Source: Bacteroidetes bacterium UBA6491 (GTDB taxonomy: Bacteria > Bacteroidota > Bacteroidia > NS11-12g > UBA9320). Taken from it: a stretch of 12,427 nt of DNA. Of this stretch, positions 1 to 9,000 are shown in pieces. The DNA lies in NCBI GenBank assembly GCA_002436505.1, contig DJML01000028.1, positions 1,927 through 14,353 on the forward strand, in the 5' to 3' direction. A program made the position numbers and the translations under genes. Position 1 is the stretch's first letter. Each line of letters opens with the position of its first letter. The notes beneath the pieces are model-generated. The model was given only the letters and a program-made list of their open reading frames with translations. It searched no databases and had not been told where the DNA came from.

Positions 1-3
1 CGT

Positions 4-3000
4 ATGACCAATTATTGTTGGACCCAAATTCAAATTCACATGAATTCCATGATTTCTATTGCTTTGCGAAAAGTGTACTTCGTAATGGCCTTCTTATTTA
101 TAGGATCGCTTAGCGTTTATGCACAAAACCCGATCACCACTCAACCATCTGACCAAACAGGATGTAATACGGGTGGATTTACGGCAACATTTTCAATTAA
201 CTCTGTTACAGGGGGTATTTATGTATGGCAAGCGGACACCGGAAACGGATTTAATGCAGTGCCAAACAGCGCGCCATTCAGTGGTGTGAATACCAATTCG
301 ATGTCAATTCTGAATCCGGATGGCTGTAAAGGGGCATATACCCAGGATCAAACCTGGTTTAGATGTGTTGTATTGGTTGTTAGCGGACCAAGTGCCGGTA
401 CATGGTACTCAGATAGTGCGCAATTGAACATACATACCCCGGTTACGGCTTCTGATATGAAGATCCAGCGAGGAACATTTTCAACGAACGTCCTGGATTC
501 TAATTGTCAGGGCGAATCGACCTGGTTTAAAGTGACAAATCTTACCGGTACATGCGTTCCGGTCAAATCAGCTTATTACCAGTGGCAGATGAGGCCCTCA
601 GGAGGGGGTGCCTGGTCCAACGTTGTAAGCGGTACATCTCAGACAGATTCTCTTGTTTTGGGCAGTGTTGACACATCCGATGATGGCAATCAATACCGCT
701 GCAGGATATTGACAGATATCTGTACGGATACATTCTATTCTGATATTGTTACATTATTAGTGGTTCCAACACCGAATGCTGTTTTAGGTAAGGCAACAGG
801 TGATCTGATCACTTCTTTCAATTCTGCTGGTCAGTCAGTAATAGGATCAATGTTTGATGTTACCCCTTCTAAGGGTTTGGTAGTAGATAGTTTAGCAATC
901 AACCTGACTACCGGTGCTTCCGGTAAGGTAAGAGTCTATATTAAGAAAGGAACGTATTTCAATTTTGAAAATACACCAGGAGCATGGACGTTGGTTGATT
1001 CGGCTAACGTAACAAGTGCTGGTCAGGACAATCCGACCTCTTTCCCGGTAACTTTCCCTCTGGAATCTGATGTTACCTACGGTATTTTCATTGATGCATC
1101 GGATCTGACTACAGGTAAAATGCGTCATATTAATGGAGTTAGTGCATATAGTGATGATAATATCTACTTGCTGAACGGGAGCAGTCCGACTGCGAAATGG
1201 ACCAGTTTCATTCCATCACGTTCATGGTGTGGTATAATTTACTACAGCAACGGACCGAATTTCCCTGAAAATGGGGATACTGTTACTGTTTGTAAGGGAG
1301 ATCCTGTACAGTTTGGTTATAGGATCAGCAATACAACGTATAAAGGCGTGTCCTCAAACTGGAGGTTGACCCATACAGATCCTTCATCCTCCGTGGAATA
1401 CCCATCTCCTGTTACTGGGACCGGTGATACTTCTTACCTTGACGAGATCCGTACCGGAAGTTTGGCTCCAGGTTATTACACGTTCACTTTGAATACCGTC
1501 AGCCTTACTACCACTGCTGGTTTTCCTGACGCTAAATGTAGCAATACATTGAGTGAATCATTTGTGATTCGTGTGTTACCTCTGCCTCAACTAGAGATCC
1601 TTGACGTTATGGATCCTATTTGTAACGGGGATCTGCTAAGAGTAAGGTACAGAGCAAGCAACGGCTTTAACGGAGATAATTACTCATTTACATATGATAT
1701 AAATTCAACATCGCCATTTTTCCCGGGAACCGTTACAGGTACTTTGGGCTCAGGCGGGACCTATACAGGGATATTCATTGCTGCCGATACGGTATTAAGG
1801 CCTCCGACAACAAGAAAAATATCATTTGGACCAATAGTAAATACAACAACAGGGTGTATTTCAAGTGACTCCATTGGTGATTCGACCTTTAGGATAGATC
1901 CGACACCACTTGTTGATATCAGCGGGAACCCGACCGTATGTTCAGGAACTTTTGATCCGATCACCGGAGATGTTGTTCCCGGCTGGACAAGGTACGCAAG
2001 CTTTAGCTTTACAACTTCAGGTACTACTGTGGGTGCTTCCAACAAAGGATGGACCTTCTATTACCGGGTTAAAAATCTTGCAACCGGCGAATACTCTACG
2101 ACACATTCCCGAAGTGGTACTGGCAACAGCGGGGGAGGGTCTAGTACCTTGAATGTCCCGGATTCGTTGTTCCTGCATTATAATGCCAACGGAACGCCCG
2201 GCTCATTCAGGATCATCATTGATAGTCTTGTCATTACAAGCGGAGGAGGTTGTAGCAACCATATTCCAATGGACAGCACCAACTTTACTGTCAATTCTAT
2301 CCCTTACATGACATTTGATCTTCCTGATTCTATCTGTCTTGGAACACAATTGCAGTTCTATGCGACTGTAACAGGAGTTAGAGGAACAGGAACACCTGAT
2401 AATTGGAGCTATAGCTATAGCTGGGATCAAACACCATTTGATCCATCTCCATTCTCAGGTCCAAGCTCTGCTACAGGCAGCGACACGGGCACATTCCTTG
2501 AATCCTCCAATTTCCCTATTTCAACTGGAATGTGGTACTGGTGGACGGATTCAATAGTAAATACAACTACGGGATGTATCTATAAACCTGAATCTAACGA
2601 CAGCTTCAGAGTAGATGCTCCTACTTTGGGCGGAACCATCAACGGCTCAACTACACATTGTGAAGGCGACAACGAAGGTTACCTGTGGCTCACAGGTTAT
2701 AACGGGGACATTCTCTACTGGTTGGCTTCCTATGACGAAGGCATCACATGGGATACGGTAAAAGTTTCTGGTAATGCACCAGAGAACAGACCGGTTTCAT
2801 TCAGTTCTCAACTGGACACCCTTTACTATTTAAATAAAACGTATAAAACAAGATACCGTGCAGTAGTTAAGAATGGTGCTTGTGACACAGCACTTTCGAC
2901 TGTGGGAGGTGTTTTTATGACTCCACAGCCTGGAGTCTCCATTGCCAATTTTGACAATTTTGTTTGTCTGGGAGATTCAGCAGAACTTGAACTTTTTGTG

Positions 3001-6000
3001 TTCAACATGGCCAGCTCAGACTCATGGACAGTTTATTATACTCAAACCGATTCAACACGATCTGATACTTTCAGCGGAGTTGGACCGGGCTTCTTCACAA
3101 AGAATGTCTATTTCCTATCTGCTATACCTTCTACCATCAGGATAGATTCTATCATCAATAACAATTCTGGTTGTGCAAACAGATATGACTCAACACAGCT
3201 TGTTGACAGCGTGTTTGTTTACAGTTTCACTTCAGCCGGAACTTTAGCAGCAAGCGATACGATCTGTAACGGTAACAACAGCGGTACCTTGACCATCTCA
3301 GGTACGATTGGTGATATCCAAAAGTGGCAATACTCCACTGACGGAACATTGAGTTGGACCGATATTAACAGGACAGACTCATTCTATGTATATAATAATG
3401 TAACCGGTGAAACGAATTACAGGGTTGTTGTAAGAAATGGTACTTGTCCGGAGGATGTATCAGACACAGTGACATTATCAGTCATACCATTGCCTACTGT
3501 TTATATTACCGGAGCAGATACGATCTGCCAGGGAACAAGTTTAGATCTTACTATTCATGTTGATAGCACGAGCGGAGGGGACTGGGCCGTTTCATATCAG
3601 GTAGGCTCAGCCACTGATACTGTTTATGGTACCGGTGACGGCACCTTCGTTTTAAATTCAGGAAATCTTGGATCTAACGCAACAGTAAATCTTCAGAAAA
3701 TATGGATCACGAATCCTGTCGGTTCATTCCCGGCGTGTGAGAATACGAATATCCTGATTCCGTCAAGTGCAACGATTACCGTTATACCATTTGTCTCTGC
3801 AACGGTAAGTTCTTTGAACGACACCATTTGTTCAGGTACAAATAAAGTAGTTCAGATATCGATCAATAATGCTAGTGTTGGCGATACCATTCAGGTTCTA
3901 TACTCAATTAATGGCTCTTTGCAATCACCGCTTACTTTCGTAGGCCCGGGTTCTCATAATTTCACGATCCCTGGATCAAGCCTGATCGCAACCAGCTCTC
4001 CAAGTACAGACTACATTGTGAGAATGGATTCAACAATAAATCTTTCTGCAACAAATGCATGTGTAGGATTTATGTCTGACTCATTCATTATCACAGTTGA
4101 CACGCTTACAAATCCTGGTATGATCGCGGATAACGACACTATATGTTACGGTGGAAGCGGATCTGTTGAGGAAATTGCTGCTGGTCTTGGCGTAATTGTT
4201 AAATGGCAATCCAGAGTACAGGGTTCCCCGACCTGGATTGACATTAATACAACGGACACATTATTAAGTTTCAGTTCATTAACAGATACTACGGAATACA
4301 GGGCTGTATACCAGAACGGTGTATGCTCTTCAGCTCCTTCCAACAGTGTAACTATCGTTCCTAAACCGTTGCCTACAGCAACAATTCAGGCTGTTCCGGG
4401 TTACGATACTGTTTGTTCCAATACGGCCGCCATTTTATCTCTTATCGTTTCAAATGTTGAAGCAGGAGATAGTGTGGTGATCACCTATACTCAGGGATCT
4501 GCTAATAAGACAGCAGGCTCAAGAATTGGTTCCAACCCGGACACAATTCAGATTATGACCGATCCGATCGGTACCAATACGACCGTTGTTCTTAAAACGA
4601 TCAGTAATGTTGATCCGCAGGGAGGACAACCGGCATGTGCAAATAATTCATTAACCTCTCAGGTTAGCATAACAGTTGTTGATCAACCAGCAGTATCTTT
4701 CCTTAACGGACCAGATACTTTGTGTAACGGTGAAGACGTACTGTTCGCATTTATTGTATCAAACCTGCAAACTACGGATGACTGGGAACTGGTATATGAA
4801 CTTGAAGGTGACCTGGATACAATAACGGATACAGGACCCGGAATTTTCTTCTGGTTTGATTCAGACCCGAACTTCCCGGGTGACGCGGAGATCATTATAA
4901 GAAGTCTGACAAATCTTACAAATTACGGATGTGCAATACTGGACGCCGACACATGGAGTTTCTACCTGAACGAAAGTACTGTTGCAGGCGTTATCGCCGG
5001 CCCGGATACCTTGTGTATAGGAGAAGGAACCACATTAAGACAAGTCGACTCAATCCCAAGAATCGGTAACCTGATCCGATGGGAAAACAGACCTGAAAGC
5101 TCATCTACGTGGACCAGTATGGGTACGGCAGATACTTCAATAACCGTTTCTTCTCTTAGTGAAACAACATATTACAGAGCAATCTATCAGAACAAGAATT
5201 GTGATACCGTTCGTTCGAATGTTGTAGAGATATGGGTAAGACCACTGCCTCTGGCTACCATTAGTGGTTCCAGCGCAATATGTAGCGGCGATACCATTGA
5301 CCTTACCATTACGGTAACCGATGTAAGACCTGGACAGGATTGGGAGATCAAATTGCTCGAAGGGTCAACAAATAAAACAATTACTGGTACAGGTCCTGGA
5401 AACTTCCCTTACACAGTGACAGGGACTTCAGGAACAATAACCGTGACATTGCAGGAGATCAGCACTACAAGCATGAATCCGCAATGCCAGAACACTTCAC
5501 TTACGAACAATGCAGTGGCAAGTGTTACTGTAAATCAACTGCCTGCTGCGACATTAGCATCACTTTCCGATAGCGTTTGTGTGAATGATTCAGCAAATGG
5601 GCTTGCAATCATTGGAAATGTTATATCAGGCGAGTCATGGAGATTGTACTGGACTATCAACAATGCGGATCTTGACTCTTTAAATGGAGTTGGACCAGGT
5701 AGCTTCAGCTTCTCTACTATGCCACTTACGGTAAATCCATCGGTTCTGAGATTGACCAGAGTGTTAAACACAACAACAGGTTGTGAATTCACCCCTACGG
5801 ATACGGGAGTTGTATATGTAAACCCTGAAACGATAGCCGGAACACTTACAGGGATTGATTCAGTATGTGCTGGCTCAAATTCTGGTTCGCTGACACTGAG
5901 CGGTAGGTTAGGGGACATCGTAAGATGGGAATACAGCACGAACGGAGGTACATCCTGGACAGATATCCTGTTGACAGATTCTACTCATAGCTATTCAAAT

Positions 6001-9000
6001 CTGACAACTACCAGAGACTACAGAGTTCTGGTTAAAAATGGAATTTGCCCGCCAAAATATTCCAATGTTGTCCGCATTTATGTGCAACCAATACCTTTGG
6101 CAACAATCGGTGGTTCTGGCTCAATATGTAGCGGAGATACATTTAACCTTACGATCACAGTATCAAATGTTCTGACTGGGCAGAACTGGTCGATCAAACT
6201 TCTTGAAGGAACAACGAACAAAACCTTTACAGGAACTGGTTCAGGTAACTTTAGTTATCCTGTGACCGGAAATTCAGGGACAGTTACGGTTACCCTCCAG
6301 GAAATAAGGACAACAAGTCTTAAACCACAATGTGAAAACCTATCTCTTACCAATAACGCAGTGGCAAGTGTCACATTCTTACAGCTGCCTTCAGCAACGT
6401 TAACTACGCTTGCAGACAGTGTTTGTACAGGAAGTTCTGCAGCAGGGCAGGCAAATATTGGTAATGTGGTTACAGGCCAGACATGGAAATTGTACTGGAC
6501 GATAAATAATACAGCGCTGGATTCAACAACAGGTACAGGTCCGGGTAGTTCAAACTTTACTACCGACCCACTTACTGTTAATCCATCAATATTGCGACTT
6601 ACAAGAATTGTGAACACAACAACAGGTTGTGAATACACAGCATCTGACACAGATTTCGTAATCGTAAGCCCACAGACCATTCCTGGAGTACTGTCTGGTT
6701 CAGATACATTGTGTCTTGTACCTAATTCAGGAACGATCAGATTAAGCGGATGGCAAGGAAAGATTGTCCGATGGGAATCAAGTATTGACAGTGGCGCAAC
6801 ATGGTCACCAATACTATCTACGGACTCATTCCTGAATTACAATAACATCAGTGCAACAACACACTTCAGAGTAGTGGTGAAAAGTGGATTCTGCGCAGCC
6901 AGATACTCAACCGTTGCCAGAATACACATCAGACCGTTGCCGATTGCAGAGATCAATACTGTTGGAAGCAATGTGATATGTGAAGGCGACAGCACATACA
7001 TTGCGATCGATATCCTTAATGTATGGCCAACACAAACCTGGAGGCTTAACTATAATATCGGCTCATTTGCTGATAGCTTAACTGGAACTGGTTCAATGAC
7101 GGACACCATTTTTACCGGTCCGTTATTCAGCAATACAACGATCACGCTGAAATCGATCGTGATTACAAGCGGTGATCCGATGTGTAGCAATACCAACCTG
7201 GTAAACAGACATACCACAACCATCACGGTGAATCCAATGCCTCTGGCAACAATCACGCAATCACCAGATACAGTGTGTAAAGGGACAACGCCTGATATTA
7301 CAGTGCTGGTTAGCCAGGTGAATACAGGTCAGCCGTGGTCAATTAATTATATTGTCAGATCCAATTCAGGCACAACTACCCGCTCAACGAGTGGAGCAGG
7401 CCCGGGTCAGGTAACTTTCAGTATAGGTCAATTGAATACCGAAGGACCGGTGATCGTTAAACTTATGGATATTTCAAGCACCAGGTTCAGTACAACATGT
7501 ACCAACCAGCTGAATGATTCAGTAGTGATCTTCGTAGATTCTACATCCTTAGGCGGTACAATCTCAGGACCTTCAATAGTATGTTATAACAGCGGCGGTA
7601 AACTATCGCTCTCTGGTTACCGTGGCAATGTGCTGAAATGGCAATATTCTACAGATGGAGTGAACTATTTTGATATTGCCAATACAGCTGACACACTAAT
7701 GTTTAACGGTCTGCTGGCAAAAACATGGTTCAGGGCACGGGTGCAGAATGGCATCTGTGGTCCGGAATATTCAGCAGCATTTACTGTTGATATACAGCCT
7801 CTGCCAACGGTTACTATAGGCAATCCGACACAGAATATATGTAATGGTGATACTGCAACACTTAACCTGACGATCGGTAACATACGTACAACCGATACAT
7901 GGACCATCACATATCTGCAGAATGGAACTACTAAAACTTTCAACGGAACAGGAAGGTCAGCTTCAATGCTGGTAGGTCCTTTAACAGCAACAACGGATAT
8001 TGAGATTATCGCAATTAATGTGACCAGTGGTCGGATGTGTGCTGATACTACATTGAATGAGCAGGCTACACTGGTAGTGTTTGACAATCCAAATGCAACC
8101 ATCTCTGCTATCCCTGATTCTCTATGTCAGGGCGATATTCTAGTGTTCTCAGTTACCGTTAATAACATACAATCTGGAACACAGTGGGAACTTGATTATG
8201 ACGTTGATGGATCTGCCGGAGCGACTGTCTCAGGAAGTGGTTCGAAAACTGTTAACATAAATACGAACAGAGCGGTTAAGCCTAATCAGGCACTGATCGA
8301 ACTTACATCCATTGAGATCACGTCATCACCATTCTGTCAGTCTATACTTGCAGAGGATACGACAGTTCCTGTATTCCCGACAACAGTTGGAGGACTCATT
8401 ACAGCAAGCAGCTTGACCATTTGTCAGGGTGACGATGTAGATCTGACCCTTAACGGAAGTGTTGGTTCGGTACTTCGATGGGAATACTCCATTGATAGCG
8501 GATTTACATGGACGGTATTGGCGAATACGGATACTTTCCTTAACCCTGGAAACCTCACCAGAACAACATTGTTCAGGGCATTTGTTAAGAGCGGACCTTG
8601 TTCAGGGAAATATTCCAGCAATGCCATAATTATTGACGTGGTGCCAACACCGGACGCAAATATTACAAGTACTGACGTGGTTTGTCCTGGTGAACAGGCA
8701 ACATTTACTGTACAGGTAATAAATGTTCGACCATCTCATGGATGGGAAGTGACATACAGTGTAGATGGCGTATTGCAAACTAATACCGTCAAAGGAACGG
8801 GCTCAGGCTTGTTCAATTTCACTGTGCCTGGAAAACCATATGCCGGCAACCCAACATATATAGTTGTGGAACTGGTGTCCATTAAGAACACTACGCAGAA
8901 TTGTGAGAATACCAACCTGTCATCTTCAGCACAGGCAAGGGTAACACCAAATCCTGTAGCTGCCTTTAGCACTGAGAATACGTGTGAAGACACACTTGTA

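Larger units (their letters stand above)
3235..8388 (+). repeat. Six tandem A-B-C super-repeats (279-293 residues each) in the stalk of the giant protein
   Basis: Type A modules (GD..RWEYS.DGG.TW, then YR..VKNG.C) begin at nt 2629, 3235, 4114, 4984, 5836, 6682, 7552 and 8389. From the second copy onward, each A is followed by a B module (P.ATI....IC.GD...LTI.V, then C.N..L) and a C module (ATL....DSVC, W.LYWTINN, NTTTGC in the best copies). Spacings between successive A modules from the second onward are 293, 290, 284, 282, 290 and 279 residues. The first A is followed by only one module, and the eighth A by a single B before the PKD array. The repeat is clear in protein but diffuse in DNA, so it is an old expansion under selection for structure. 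Confidence 0.85.

Noticed and set aside
6255..6680. Antisense open frame of 141 codons (and similar ones at 5535-5939 and 7665-8102)
   Set aside because: They lie fully inside the giant gene and recur at corresponding positions of its repeats. Their translations lack any domain, signal peptide or ribosome binding site, so they are by-products of the sense-strand codon pattern.
3235..8388. Possible CRISPR or DNA-level tandem repeat array
   Set aside because: The period is about 850 bases, copies are diverged at DNA level, and the frame stays open throughout. The repetition is in protein modules, not short direct repeats with unique spacers.
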